NCBI RefSeq assembly: GCF_013170705.1
Contig: NZ_CP033334.1
Span: 744,001 to 808,000 of the forward strand
From: Mesorhizobium loti
GTDB lineage: Bacteria > Pseudomonadota > Alphaproteobacteria > Rhizobiales > Rhizobiaceae
Direction: 5' to 3'
Length of the DNA stretch: 64,000 nucleotides
Below are positions 32,790 through 43,600 of this stretch, piece after piece. The stretch's first letter is position 1; each line of letters opens with the position of its first letter. A model generated the notes under the pieces. That model did not search any database and was not told where the DNA came from. It was given only the letters and a program-made list of their open reading frames with translations. The translations under genes and the position numbers were made by a program.

Positions 32790-33344
32790 ATGCCAAACAA
32801 GCTTGTAATGATCATCCGTCATGCCGAAAAGCCGGTCCCAGGTGGTCCGGACCTCGGAGTCACCGAACAGGGCGAAAGTGATCCCGCATCACTGACGGTG
32901 CGAGGCTGGCAACGCGCGGGAGGCCTTTGCCGATTTTTTTACGAGCCGCCTCTACCTCTGGGCAGACCTGCATCAATTGTTGCGTCAGGCATGATCAAAA
33001 GAGACGATTCCGGCACTCGGAGCAAGCGGCCTAGCCAGACAATCACTCCACTGGCAAGGCGTCTTGGCCTTGAACCGGATGTCACTCATTCAAAGGGCCA
33101 AGAGCAGTTAGCGGCGGATGCCATCCGCACAGCCCAATCACCTGTGTTGGTTAGCTGGCAACACGAGTCTATTCCTGCTCTGACGGCTGCGCTTGTCGGT
33201 GGCACAGGGACCGCTCCGCAATCATGGCCCGATGACGATTTCGACAGCATCTGGGTACTGGAAGCAGACGAGGCAAATGTCTGGTCTTTCTCGCGGGAAC
33301 GCCAAGCACTCCTGGATGGTGACGGCACCGGTCAATTGAGTTGA
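32790..33344 (+). CDS. Histidine phosphatase (phosphoglycerate-mutase-like) family protein
   Basis: 184 residues. The branch-1 RHG motif appears as VMIIRHAEKP at residues 6-15, then LTVRGWQRAGGL, a middle part with SKRPSQTITPLARRLGL, and the second His in PVLVSWQHESIPAL. These are the two catalytic histidines of the fold. Likely a cytoplasmic phosphatase of unknown substrate. It is a single gene, convergent with the liv operon. Confidence 0.8.
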   Translation: MPNKLVMIIRHAEKPVPGGPDLGVTEQGESDPASLTVRGWQRAGGLCRFFYEPPLPLGRPASIVASGMIKRDDSGTRSKRPSQTITPLARRLGLEPDVTHSKGQEQLAADAIRTAQSPVLVSWQHESIPALTAALVGGTGTAPQSWPDDDFDSIWVLEADEANVWSFSRERQALLDGDGTGQLS

Positions 33345-33477
33345 GGGTCTGCCTTGGATCAACAGGGGAACGGCAGCTTCTACTTTCGGCCCATTTCAAG
33401 ACGTCTGCACATCGGCGCCTGGCGTCCTTCGAGCGCGCGGCCGGTCCGCTCATCGCGCCCATCCAATCCGGCGCTGA

Positions 33478-34470
33478 TCAATCCTTCCCCTCCCGCCCGA
33501 GCAGCCGCGCATAAAGCTCCCCGACGATGCCGCGGCGGAAGACCAGCACGCAGACCATGAAGATGAGCCCGGTGGCGATGGTCACCGGGAAACCGGAGGT
33601 GGCGAGCGTGTTTTCAAGGCCGACGACGAGGCTGGCGCCCACGATCGGCCCGACCATCGTGCCGATGCCGCCGAGCAGCGTCATCAGGATCACCTCGCCC
33701 GACATCTGCCAGGTGACGTCGGTGAGCGTGGCGAACTGGAAGACGATCGCCTTGAGGGAGCCCGCCAGCCCGGCCAGCGCCGCCGACATGACGAAGGCGC
33801 CGAGCTTGTAGTTGGCGACGGAATAGCCCAGCGAAATGGCGCGGTTCTCGTTTTCGCGGATCGAGCGCAGGATCATGCCGAAGGGCGAATTGACGATGCG
33901 CCAGATGGCGAAGACGCCGACCAGGAACACGACAAGCACGAAGTAATACATATTCAGCGAGACGTTCAGGTCGAGGACGCCAAGCAGCATGCCGCGCGGC
34001 ACGCCTTGAATGCCGTCCTCACCCTCGGTGAAGGGCGCCTGGACGCAGAAGAAGAAGAACATCTGCGACAGCGCCAGCGTGATCATGGCGAAATAGATGC
34101 CTTGCCGGCGAATGGCGAAGAAACCCATGACAAGGCCGAGCAAGGCTGCGCCCGCAATGCCGAGCAGGATGCCGGCTTCCGGCGGCCAGCCCCAGACCTT
34201 GACGGCATGCGCGGTGAAGTAGGCGGCGCCGCCAAAGAAGGTGGCATGGCCGAACGACAGCAGGCCGGTATAGCCGAGCAGGAGATTGAACGCGCAGGCG
34301 AACAGCGCGAAACACAGCATCTTCATCAGGAAGATCGGATAGACCAGGAAGGGCGCCACCAGCAGCGCCGCGATGCCGAGCCCGACCAGCGTCCATTCGA
34401 GCCATGCCGGGGTGCTGGCTGATGTCTCGCGAAGCGTCAGCCCGGCCATGTCGGGTGTCCCTTGCGCCAT
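33478..34470 (-). CDS. livM: Branched-chain amino-acid ABC permease LivM
   Basis: 330 residues, about nine membrane segments beginning at LEWTLVGLGIAALLVAPFLVY. The LivM hallmarks LLGYTGLLSFGHATFFGGAAY and GMILRSIRENENRAISLGY are present, ending VRRG-like (VCVLVFRRGIVGELYARLLG). It is the last gene of the livJGFHM operon, starting 1 base after the livH stop. It forms the channel with LivH for Leu/Ile/Val or related amino acids or amides. Confidence 0.93.
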   Translation of the reverse strand: MAQGTPDMAGLTLRETSASTPAWLEWTLVGLGIAALLVAPFLVYPIFLMKMLCFALFACAFNLLLGYTGLLSFGHATFFGGAAYFTAHAVKVWGWPPEAGILLGIAGAALLGLVMGFFAIRRQGIYFAMITLALSQMFFFFCVQAPFTEGEDGIQGVPRGMLLGVLDLNVSLNMYYFVLVVFLVGVFAIWRIVNSPFGMILRSIRENENRAISLGYSVANYKLGAFVMSAALAGLAGSLKAIVFQFATLTDVTWQMSGEVILMTLLGGIGTMVGPIVGASLVVGLENTLATSGFPVTIATGLIFMVCVLVFRRGIVGELYARLLGREGKD

Positions 34471-34471
34471 G

Positions 34472-35359
34472 TCAGGCGTCCCTTCCGAACAGGCCGGCCG
34501 GCCGGACCAAGAGCACGATCGCCATGATGACGAAGACCACGAGGTTGGAGGCCTCGGGGTAGAAGACCTTGGTCAGGCCTTCGGCGAGGCCAAGCATGTA
34601 ACCGGTGACGATCGCGCCGAGGATCGATCCCATGCCGCCCACCACGACGACCGCGAAGACGACGATGATGAGATCCGATCCCATCAGCGGGCTCACCTGA
34701 TAGACAGGCGCCGCCAGAATTCCGGCCAGCCCGGCAAGGGCGGAACCGAGGCCGTAGGTCAGCGTCAGGAGCAACGGCACATTGACGCCGAAAGCCTGGA
34801 CGAGACGGGGATTCTCGGTTGCCGCGCGCAGATAGGAACCGAGCCTGGTCTTCTCGATCAACGCCCAGGTCCCGAAACAGACAATCAGCGAGGCGACCAC
34901 GACCCAGCCGCGATAATTGGGCAGGAACATGAAGCCGAGATTGGTGCCGCCCGAAAGCAGCGGCGGCACGGCGTAGGGATTTCCCGACACGCCGTAAGAG
35001 TAGCGGAATATGCCTTCGAGCACGAGCGCCAGGCCGAAGGTGAAGAGCAGGCCGTAGAGCGGATCGGTGTCGTAAAGCCGTGACAGCGCCAGGCGCTCGA
35101 CCACGACGCCGAAGAGGCCGACGATCAGCGGCGCAAGGATCAGAGCGGGCCAATAGCCGATGCCGAGATAGGTGAGCAGGAGATAACCTGTGAAGGCGCC
35201 GAGCATATACTGGGCGCCATGGGCGAAATTGATGACACGCAGCAGGCCGAAAATGACGGCCAGGCCCAGGCTCAGCATGGCGTAGAAAGAGCCGTTGATC
35301 AGGCCGACCAGCAACTGGCCAAGGAAGGCCTGGACGGGGATGCCGAAGATCATCGTCAT
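34472..35359 (-). CDS. livH: Branched-chain amino-acid ABC permease LivH
   Basis: 295 residues from the ATG at 35359; an in-frame GTG at 35374 would overlap livF. Typical features are AFLGQLLVGLINGSFYAMLSLGLAVIFGLLRVINFAHG and the coupling loop SYLRAATENPRLVQAFGVN. 60 bases of this gene (35071-35130) recur almost unchanged as a scrap at 20102-20161, so a relative of this gene was once broken and copied there. Confidence 0.93.
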   Translation of the reverse strand: MTMIFGIPVQAFLGQLLVGLINGSFYAMLSLGLAVIFGLLRVINFAHGAQYMLGAFTGYLLLTYLGIGYWPALILAPLIVGLFGVVVERLALSRLYDTDPLYGLLFTFGLALVLEGIFRYSYGVSGNPYAVPPLLSGGTNLGFMFLPNYRGWVVVASLIVCFGTWALIEKTRLGSYLRAATENPRLVQAFGVNVPLLLTLTYGLGSALAGLAGILAAPVYQVSPLMGSDLIIVVFAVVVVGGMGSILGAIVTGYMLGLAEGLTKVFYPEASNLVVFVIMAIVLLVRPAGLFGRDA

Positions 35360-35366
35360 GGCGTCA

Positions 35367-36077
35367 TCATACACCCAGAATGTCGTGGAGCTGCGTCATG
35401 CGGTCCGCCAGCTCACCGGTCGGAAATCCGGCGACGACCTTGCCGTGCTCCATCAGGTAGAAACGGTCGGCGACACGGCTGGCGAAGCGGAAATTCTGCT
35501 CGACCAGCAGGATCGTCATGCCGCGCTTCTTCAATGTCACCAGCAGCTCGCCGATGCGTTGCACGATGACTGGCGCGAGGCCCTCGGTCGGCTCGTCGAG
35601 AAGCAGCATCTTCACACCGGTCCTGAGCATGCGCGCGATCGCCAGCATCTGCTGTTCGCCGCCCGACAGCCTTGTGCCAGGGCTGTTGCGACGCTCCTTC
35701 AGATTGGGGAAAAGATCGAATATTTCCGCGACGCTCATGCCGCCTTCGGCGACGACCGGCGGCAGGACCAGGTTCTCTTCCACGGTCAGCGTCGCGAAGA
35801 TGCCGCGCTCCTCCGGCACGAAGCCGATGCCCTGGTGCGCGGTGCGGTGCAGCGGCAGACGCATCAGGTCCGTGCCGTCGAAAACGACCTCGCCCGTTCG
35901 CCTGCGGATCAGCCCCATGATGGCGCGCAGCGTCGTCGTCTTGCCGACGCCGTTGCGGCCGAGCAGCGTGACCGTTTCGCCGCGAAATACCTCCAGGTCG
36001 ACGCCATGCAGCGCATGGCCCTCGCCATACCAGGCGTTGAGACCGCGGACCACCAGCAGGGGCGCGGCATCAGTCAT
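35367..36077 (-). CDS. livF: Branched-chain amino-acid ABC ATPase LivF
   Basis: 236 residues from the ATG at 36077, which overlaps the livG stop by 8 bases; the frame stays open upstream but only inside livG. Walker A GRNGVGKTTTLRAIMG, signature LSGGEQQMLAIARML, Walker B MLLLDEPTEGLAP, and the LivF-type end LVEQNFRFASRVADRFYLMEHG are present. One of two ATPases that drive the Liv importer. Confidence 0.94.
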   Translation of the reverse strand: MTDAAPLLVVRGLNAWYGEGHALHGVDLEVFRGETVTLLGRNGVGKTTTLRAIMGLIRRRTGEVVFDGTDLMRLPLHRTAHQGIGFVPEERGIFATLTVEENLVLPPVVAEGGMSVAEIFDLFPNLKERRNSPGTRLSGGEQQMLAIARMLRTGVKMLLLDEPTEGLAPVIVQRIGELLVTLKKRGMTILLVEQNFRFASRVADRFYLMEHGKVVAGFPTGELADRMTQLHDILGV

Positions 36078-36849
36078 CGGCGGTGCCCATATAGGCGACC
36101 TTGACGCGTTCGTCGCGGCTGACTGTGGCGTAGTCGCCGGCCGCAAGCACCTCGCCGCGCTGCATGACCGTGATCCAGTCGCAGAGATCCGCGACGACCG
36201 TCAGATTGTGCTCGACCATCAAGACGGCGCGGTCGCTGGCCACCGAGCGAATGATGGCCGAAACCGTGGCCACGTCCTCATGCCCCATGCCGGCCATCGG
36301 CTCGTCCAGCAGCAGCACTTTCGGATCGAGCGCCAATGTGGTGGCGATCTCGAGCACACGTTTCCTGCCATAGGAAAGATCGCCGGCCAGCCTGTTCCTG
36401 GCATCGTCGAGACCGACCGACCGCAGCAGCTCGATCGCACGCGGCGTCAATCGGTCGAGCGCGGCAAGCGAGCGCCAGAACTGGACGCCGAGCCCAGCCG
36501 GCCGCTGCAGCGCGACGCGCACATTGTCGAGCACGCTGAGATGCGGAAAGATCGCCGATATCTGGAACGAGCGCACCAGCCCCATCCGCGCCACCTTCGC
36601 CGGCGAGGTGCGGGTGATGTCGTGGCCGAGCAGTTCGATCCTGCCGCTGGTCGGCGCCAGGAACTTGGTGAGCAGGTTGAAGACCGTAGTCTTGCCGGCG
36701 CCGTTGGGACCGATCAGGGCATGGATGTTGCGGTGGCGGACATCGAGGTCGACATTCCTGACGGCGACGAAGCCGGCGAAATCGCGCTGCAGCCCGCGGG
36801 CGGACAGCACCACGGGCGGTTCGCTCCCGTCGAGTTCAGGCGGCGCCAT
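36070..36849 (-). CDS. livG: Branched-chain amino-acid ABC ATPase LivG
   Basis: 259 residues. Walker A GPNGAGKTTVFNLLTKF, the LivG-type segment GLVRSFQISAIFPHLSVLDNV, Walker B VLLLDEPMAGMG and H-loop MVEHNLTVVADLCD are present. The signature motif reads LSYGRKRVLEIATTLA, the usual LivG variant. It lies 12 bases after livJ and overlaps livF. Confidence 0.94.
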   Translation of the reverse strand: MAPPELDGSEPPVVLSARGLQRDFAGFVAVRNVDLDVRHRNIHALIGPNGAGKTTVFNLLTKFLAPTSGRIELLGHDITRTSPAKVARMGLVRSFQISAIFPHLSVLDNVRVALQRPAGLGVQFWRSLAALDRLTPRAIELLRSVGLDDARNRLAGDLSYGRKRVLEIATTLALDPKVLLLDEPMAGMGHEDVATVSAIIRSVASDRAVLMVEHNLTVVADLCDWITVMQRGEVLAAGDYATVSRDERVKVAYMGTADD

Positions 36850-36861
36850 CGGCCGCGCCGA

Positions 36862-38070
36862 TCACTGTGCCGCCGTTGGGCAGCCGCTTTCCTTCTCGCT
36901 CAGGAAGGCCTCCTTGCCGGGGATGGTGGCGAGATACTTGTAGTAGTCCCAATCCTTCGTGCTCTCGCCGGGCGCCTTGACCTGGTAGAGATACATGTCG
37001 TGGACCATGTTGCCATCCGACTGCACCTTGCCGTTGGTGGTCACGGCGTCGTCCACCGGCAACGAATGCAATTGCCTGGCGACGGCCTCGGTCTCGTCGG
37101 TGCCGGCCTTATCGATCGCTTTCAGATACTGCGTCACCGCCGAATAGGTCGCGGCCTGGATCATGTTCGGCATGCGGTTGGTGCGCTTGAAGAAGCGCTG
37201 TCCGAATTCGCGGCTCTTGTCGTCGCGATCCCAGTAATAGCCCTCGGTCAGGACGACGCCTTGCGCGGCCTGGAGACCCAGCCCATGCACCTCGGCCAGT
37301 GTGAACAGAAGCGCCGCGAGACGCTGGCCGCCCTGGACGATGCCGAATTCGGCGGCCTGCTTGATGGAATTGGACGTGTCGAGGCCGGCATTCGCCAGCC
37401 CGATGACCTTGGCGCCCGAAGACTGCGCCTGCAGCAGGAAGGATGAGTAATCGGTAGACCCAAGGGGATACCGCACCTCGCCCAACACCTTGCCGCCATG
37501 GCTTTCGACGAATTTGGCGGTCTGTTCCTTGAGCGAATAGCCGAACGCATAGTCAACGGTGACGAAGAACCAGCTGTCGCCACCCTGCTGCACGAGGGAA
37601 CCGCCGGTTCCCACCGCCTGCGAATGGGTGTCATAGGCCCAGTGGAAGCCGTAGGGCGAGCACTGCTTGCCGGTAAGGTCGGTGGTCGCGGCACCCGTGA
37701 CGATGTCTATCTTCTTCTTTTCCTTGGAAATCCCCTGGACGGCGAGCGCGACCGATGAGGTCGTCAGTTCCATGATGGCGTCGACCTGTTCGGTGTCGTA
37801 CCACTGCCTTGCGATGTTGGAGGCGATGTCGGGCTTGTTCTGATGGTCGGCGCTGATGATCTCGATCGGCGCGCCCTGCACCTTGCCGCCGAAATCCTCG
37901 ACCGCCATCTTGGCCGCCTCGACCGACCATTTACCGCCGAAATCGGCATAGACGCCGGATTGGTCATTGAGGATGCCGATCTTGACTTTCCCATCGGAAA
38001 TTCCGGCGGCCGAGGCGGGGATCGCGGTCGCGGCGAGAAGCGCGGCCGAAACGAAACAGCATGCCTTCAT
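36862..38070 (-). CDS. livJ: Branched-chain amino-acid-type periplasmic binding protein
   Basis: 402 residues with signal peptide MKACCFVSAALLAATAIPASA. The mature protein is a type I periplasmic binding protein: VKIGILNDQSGVYADFGGKW, ISADHQNKPDIASNIARQW, KVLGEVRYPLGSTDYSSFLLQ. First gene of livJGFHM. This subgroup often binds amides, aromatic or hydroxy acids rather than Leu, so the ligand is uncertain. It is divergent from the polysaccharide cluster. Confidence 0.9.
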   Translation of the reverse strand: MKACCFVSAALLAATAIPASAAGISDGKVKIGILNDQSGVYADFGGKWSVEAAKMAVEDFGGKVQGAPIEIISADHQNKPDIASNIARQWYDTEQVDAIMELTTSSVALAVQGISKEKKKIDIVTGAATTDLTGKQCSPYGFHWAYDTHSQAVGTGGSLVQQGGDSWFFVTVDYAFGYSLKEQTAKFVESHGGKVLGEVRYPLGSTDYSSFLLQAQSSGAKVIGLANAGLDTSNSIKQAAEFGIVQGGQRLAALLFTLAEVHGLGLQAAQGVVLTEGYYWDRDDKSREFGQRFFKRTNRMPNMIQAATYSAVTQYLKAIDKAGTDETEAVARQLHSLPVDDAVTTNGKVQSDGNMVHDMYLYQVKAPGESTKDWDYYKYLATIPGKEAFLSEKESGCPTAAQ

Positions 38071-38412
38071 TCTCTATTTCCTCCCGTGATGAATCCGACC
38101 GTCCCCCCAAACGATCACCAGCAAGCGGTATTGAACATGTGCAAGATGAGGATGAACGGCAAGGGGGCGGCTTGCGGATTTCACGTTCGAAGCCTGGCAG
38201 GCTCTTGCTCGCCGGGCGGCGGCACGGCCGATTGGCCAGCCGGAAGCTCGGAAGCGGCACGGCCATGTTAGCCGTGACGGCCGGCAAGGCTGAACCAGCG
38301 TACACATCGTCCCAGTCTTAGTTCAGGGGAATGGACTCGACCGCCAGAGCCGTAACGCTTAGATTGCGTATGGATAGCCAGCCTGCAGGGGGAAGCCAAC
38401 TGGGATATCAGG
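38071..38412. other. 342-bp divergent spacer between livJ and the glycosyltransferases
   Basis: Must carry the livJ and glycosyltransferase promoters. A small hairpin CACGGC/GCCGTG lies at 38258-38276. I see no consensus promoter or small gene. Confidence 0.4.
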
Positions 38413-39300
38413 ATGGCTTTAGTAATGAATAGATCGATAACCGCCGTTACCGTGACGCACAACAGCGCGCATACTGTGCGCGGCGCGCTCGCTTGCTTGC
38501 CCCCGGGCATCGAGATCGTGTGCGTCGACAACGCAAGCACCGACGATCTTTCCGCCGCGCTATCCGGTTTTGCCGTTCATCGCATCGATAATCCTGCAAA
38601 CCTCGGCTTTGGGCGTGCCTGCAACATCGGGGCGGCGGCGGCATCGGGAGAGTATTTGCTGTTCGTCAATCCCGATGTGCGCCTTGGCGCGGACGCCGTC
38701 GACGCGCTCATGCAGGCGGCTGAACGCTACCCGAATTGCGGCGTCTTCGTGCCGCGCACGAACACGGTGGATGGGCGCCTGTGGTTTCGCGACCAGAGCG
38801 AAATCGATCGCCTTTCCGGTGTGTCGCTGCCCACACGTATCCGGCAGGTCTGGGGGGATTGTTGCGTGCGCTTCGTCAATGGCGGCGTGTTCATGATCAG
38901 AAGAACACTCTTCCTCGATACGGGAGGCTTCGACGAGGATATCTTCCTGTATTTCGAAGATGACGATCTCTCTTATCGGCTGCTGCAGCGTGACGAACCC
39001 ATGATCCTTGTCAGTAGCGCGCATGCTGTCCACGACGTTGGCACTTCGGTTGCACAATCAACCCGGTCACGGATCTTCCGATATCGGTCCAAGATGCGAT
39101 CGGAGATCCACTTGCGCAGGAAGTACGGCATAGCCTATAGCCCATTTGTGGACATACTCCGCTATCTGACGAAGATAGGCTTCTACTGCCTTACGCTTAA
39201 TCGAAATAGACTGATCAATTCCCTGGGCCGGCTGATCGGCATATTTGACAGCATCCTTGACCGATCGCACGCGAATCGGAACAGCGGCTATGTCGCCTGA
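38413..39300 (+). CDS. GT2-family glycosyltransferase, rhamnosyltransferase-like
   Basis: 295 residues; an ATG at 38425 is a possible alternative start. GT-A fold: TAVTVTHNSAHTVRGALACLP, IVCVDNASTDDLSAAL, RIDNPANLGFGRACNIGAAAASGEYLLFVNPDVRL (DxD-equivalent), then CVRFVNGGVFMIRRTLFLDTGGFDEDIFLYFEDDDLSYRL, the usual acceptor loop of WbbL/RfbF-like enzymes. Cytoplasmic or membrane-associated, acting on lipid-linked sugar. The next gene starts inside its 3' end. Confidence 0.9.
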   Translation: MALVMNRSITAVTVTHNSAHTVRGALACLPPGIEIVCVDNASTDDLSAALSGFAVHRIDNPANLGFGRACNIGAAAASGEYLLFVNPDVRLGADAVDALMQAAERYPNCGVFVPRTNTVDGRLWFRDQSEIDRLSGVSLPTRIRQVWGDCCVRFVNGGVFMIRRTLFLDTGGFDEDIFLYFEDDDLSYRLLQRDEPMILVSSAHAVHDVGTSVAQSTRSRIFRYRSKMRSEIHLRRKYGIAYSPFVDILRYLTKIGFYCLTLNRNRLINSLGRLIGIFDSILDRSHANRNSGYVA

Positions 39301-40618
39301 CGCTATCGACACGAGGCTTGTTCCGCCCGATGTCCTGCCCTGCGAACCGCGAAAAGGCGACGCATATGGCGTAGACCGAAGCGGTGCGCCGAGCGAAATC
39401 CACATCCACACGCCGGGACGCTACATCGTCGAGCTTTCTCCAACAGAGAGGCGGATGCCGTTTCTCCGGCTCAATGTTCGCCGCCCGGGACAGGCCGACA
39501 AGATCGTCTATGTGCCTGTCACCAGCCGGACGTCCTATCTGCTTAAAAGCAGTGAAGGCGGCCTGGTGCTGCGGTTTGACAGAAGCGACGTCGTTGCGGC
39601 GAGCGCTCGCCCCCTAAGCATCAGGGATGTTGGCACGCTGTTGAGTCGGCGCCGTCGCCACAGGCGATTTCAACTGCCGCTTGGCCACGGGATCGTATTG
39701 CAGCCTCTTTTGCACATTTCAGGGGCGGAAGGGCGCGAGTTGGCCCGTGCCCTTGGCAGCCTTGCCGGTTGGGGTTTTGGCACGGCGAGCGACAATCTGC
39801 AGAAAACCCTGTCGCGGCACTTTGATGGTCCGCCAGCCGAGGCCCCCGAACGCCGGCCCACCGCCAAACCCAGGATCGCCGTAGCGCTTCATCTGCATTA
39901 CCCCGATCTCTGGCCCGAATTCGAGGCGCTGCTGGCGAGGATCGATCGCCCTTTCCATCTCATCCTCACACTGACCGAGCCCGACGTGGCACTCGCGCAG
40001 CGCGTCCAGGCGAGATTTCCGGATGCCGAGGTGGTGGTTTATGACAATCGCGGTCGCGACGTCGGCCCTTTCATCCAATTGCTTCGTGAAGGAAGGCTCG
40101 ATCCCTTCGACCTGATCTGCAAGCTGCATGGCAAGAAGTCCGGGCCGCGCGGGCCGCGCATGGTCCTCGGTGATATCTGGCGCCAGGCGAGTGCGTTCGA
40201 CCTGATCGGATCCCGCGAGATGGTTGACCGCATCATCGCCGAGTTCGAGCGTTCGCCCGACACCCAGATGATTGGATCCAGACGCTTTCGGTTGCCCAAT
40301 GAATGGAAGGGGGAGAAGGCTGCGTGGGGGGAGAACAGGGCGATGGTCCTCAACTTGCTGGAGACGATGGGGCTGCCCTCCAGCTCTCGTCTCGACTTCT
40401 TTGCCGGGACGATGTTCTGGGTTCGCCGCGGCGCGCTGGAACCGCTCATGCGGCTTGATCTGCCTATGGCAGTCTTCCCCGAAGAGGCAAGCCAACAAGA
40501 CGGCACGTTGCAGCATGCCCTAGAGCGTGTGCTTGGAATGATCTGCACAAAGATCTCCGGCGTTACCTGGGATGACGACATGGCGCCGGATTCCCGGGAG
40601 GCAGACCCGATTGGATAG
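39290..40618 (+). CDS. RgpF-like rhamnan-synthesis protein
   Basis: 442 residues from the ATG at 39290, which overlaps the GT2 stop by 11 bases; a TTG at 39245 is less likely. The N-terminal 190 residues are not recognised. The C-terminal half is the rhamnan synthesis F domain: IAVALHLHYPDLWPEFEALLARI, VVVYDNRGRDVGPFIQLL, DLICKLHGKKSGPRG, RLDFFAGTMFWVRRGALEPL. In streptococci RgpF adds side-chain sugars to rhamnan. Here it suggests a rhamnose-containing surface glycan. Confidence 0.85.
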   Translation: MSPDAIDTRLVPPDVLPCEPRKGDAYGVDRSGAPSEIHIHTPGRYIVELSPTERRMPFLRLNVRRPGQADKIVYVPVTSRTSYLLKSSEGGLVLRFDRSDVVAASARPLSIRDVGTLLSRRRRHRRFQLPLGHGIVLQPLLHISGAEGRELARALGSLAGWGFGTASDNLQKTLSRHFDGPPAEAPERRPTAKPRIAVALHLHYPDLWPEFEALLARIDRPFHLILTLTEPDVALAQRVQARFPDAEVVVYDNRGRDVGPFIQLLREGRLDPFDLICKLHGKKSGPRGPRMVLGDIWRQASAFDLIGSREMVDRIIAEFERSPDTQMIGSRRFRLPNEWKGEKAAWGENRAMVLNLLETMGLPSSSRLDFFAGTMFWVRRGALEPLMRLDLPMAVFPEEASQQDGTLQHALERVLGMICTKISGVTWDDDMAPDSREADPIG

Positions 40619-43600
40619 ATCCCAACTCCAGATCTTCGTAGGATCGCTCGTCAGCAGAAGGCGATGGAAGATATTCCGAACCTGGCAACGAATTCGCGCC
40701 AGCGGGCTGTTTGATTTGTCGTGGTACCTGGCCCAGAATCCGGATGTAGCCAGGAGCGGAAAAGATCCGATCCTGCATTACATCAGGCACGGTGCCGCCG
40801 AGTCGCGAAACCCGAGTCCTGACTTCGACAACGAATACTACCTGGCGAAGTATCCCGACGTGACTGCCACGTCGATGAATCCGTTGGATCACTACATTCG
40901 TTTCGGCAAGATTGAGGGGCGCAGCACCCGGCGTGCTCCAGGCACAAATGCCGGCGCCCCCCAGAGACCCGCCACCTATGTGCCGCGATCCGGCGAGGGG
41001 CGACCAGCCGCTTTGAGGGCGCGCCTCATTGCATTTTATCTGCCGCAGTTTCATCCGATTCCTGAAAATGACGCCTTCTGGGGAAAGGGCTTCACGGAAT
41101 GGACGAATGTGACGCGGGCCACGCCGCAGTTCGACGGTCATTACCAGCCCAGGCTCCCGGCGGATCTTGGCTTCTACGACCTGCGAGTGAAGGACATCCA
41201 GAAGGAGCAGATCGAGATTGCCCTTCAGTATGGCCTCTCGGGATTCTGTTTCCACTTCTACTGGTTCAACGGCAAGCGCGTCCTTGAGATGCCGATCGCC
41301 CAATTCGTCGAGAACGACGCACACGAGATGGGCTTCTGCATCAACTGGGCAAACGAGCCGTGGAGCCGCCGTTGGAATGGGCGCGAACAGGAAGTCTTGA
41401 TCCCGCAATCGCACTCGCCCGAGGACGACCTGGCCTTCATCCGATACGTAGCCGGCTATTTCCGTGACAGAAGATACATCCGTATCGGCGGCAAGCCACT
41501 GCTTATGGTTTATCGGCCCGGATTGTTTCCGTCGGCGGCTGAAACGGCACAGCGCTGGAGGACCCATTGCCGGGAGGCCGGCATCGGCGAGATTTTTCTT
41601 GCCTATCCGCAGTCGTTCGACTCGGGCGATCCCGCCGAATTCGGATTCGACGCCGCCGTCGAGTTCCCACCGAATCTTGGACGACTTCCCGAGATCAGCG
41701 CCGGCATGCCAACGCTCAGGAGCGGCTTCAGGGGGAAGGTCTACGACTGGACAGAGCTCCTCAATCGCAGCCGCGCGTACCCGCAGGTTCCCTACACGCT
41801 GTTTCGCGGGCTTTGCCCTTCCTGGGACAACACGGCGCGGAGGATGGAGGCCGCCTACATTCTGGTGAACGCATCGCCGTCCCGCTACAAGCAATGGCTC
41901 GCCAACGCGGTCGTCGATACATGCGATCGTTTTGCCGATTTCGACAGCCGGCTGATCTTCGTCAATGCCTGGAACGAGTGGGCTGAGGGAGCCTATCTCG
42001 AGCCCGATGCCCGCTATGGCTACGCCTATCTGCAGGAGACGCGGGACGTCCTGTCGGCACGGCCAGCGGCCGGCAGATCACCCGGGAAGCCGTCGTGGCG
42101 CGTTTTGTTCGTGTCGCACGATGCGGCTCTCGGCGGAGCGCAGGCATCGTTGATCAACATCATCCAATGGCTGCAATCGCACACCAATCTGGAGATCAAG
42201 GTCCTGTGCCTGGCAGGGGGTCAACGGCTCGAAGAGTTTCGACGCCTCGCCGATACCGTCGTTCTGGATGATCTGGCTTCAGAGGCAGAGACGCCCGCCT
42301 CGAAGTTGGCCCACATTACGGAATGGTGCGGTGGCATACCGGACCTCATCTATTGCAACAGCCTTGCGACCGGCCGTGCGCACGCGCTGCTTGCTGAACT
42401 GGAGCGGCCAATCCTGACGCATGCCAGGGAGTTGGGAACGAGCGTTGCCCGATACGCAAAGGACAATATGGGCGATGTCGTTTCCCGCACGCGAAGATTT
42501 GTGGCGTGTTCCCGAAGTGTCCGGGACTATCTGGTGTCCGAGCACAACGTTGCAGCGGGCGCCATCGATGTCATCCCAAGCGCGGTTCCGCAACCCAACG
42601 CCGATCAAAACCTCACGGAAATCCGGCGCCTTGAAAGCCGCCGCCTTGCCGGCTGGCCGACGGACAAGGTCATCGTCCTGGGTTCGGGCATCGGCATGCC
42701 CTTCCGCAAGGGTGCCGACCTCTTTATCGAGGTCGCCCGGATCCTTCGGGCACGCGGGGTTGAAGACTATCATTTCTACTGGCTCGGCTCGTTTCCGGGG
42801 CGGGAACGAGATGAGGTTCTCGGTACATGGTCGCAGCAACTCGGCAGATTGCGGGCGGACGGGTTGGACGAGAAAGTCACATTTCTGGGTGATGTCGACG
42901 ATGTGGGGGCTTACCTGCGGCGGGCCGACCTGTTTCTTCTGACCTCCCGCGAAGAGCCGTTCGGCCGCGTCATGCTGGAGGCTGCCTTCGCCGAATTGCC
43001 GGTGATCTGCTTCGCCGAGAGCGGTGGGGCTCCGGATTTCGTCGAAGATGATGCCGGCATCATCGTCGGATTGGCTGATCCCGTAGCTATGGCCGATGCG
43101 ACGCTGAACCTGATCCGGGACAAGCCCCTGCGGATGCGGCTTGGCAGGCAGGCGAGCGCCAAGGCAAGGCTAAATTTTTCCACCGATCGGGTCTTTCCGC
43201 GACTGCTGTCGACCATGCGGAAGGTCGCAAACAAGCCGCCGGCGGTCTCGATCATCGTGCCGAACTACAATTACGCCCGCTATCTGCGGGAGCGTATGGA
43301 TAGTATCCTGGGGCAGTCGTTTCAGGATTTTGAACTCATCATCCTGGACGATGCCTCGACCGACGATAGCCGATCGATCCTGGATTATTATGCCGGCGTC
43401 CATGGCACCCGTGTCATCGTCAATGACAGGAATTCCGGGGCGCCCTACCCCCAGTGGTTCAAAGGCATGTCGCTTGCAAGGGCCGACTTGATCTGGATCG
43501 CCGAAGCCGATGACGTATCAGACCCGAGTTTCCTCGAAACACTGGTGCCCTTGTTCCGCGATCCAGGCGTGAAGTTTGCCTTTTGCGCATCGAAGATCAT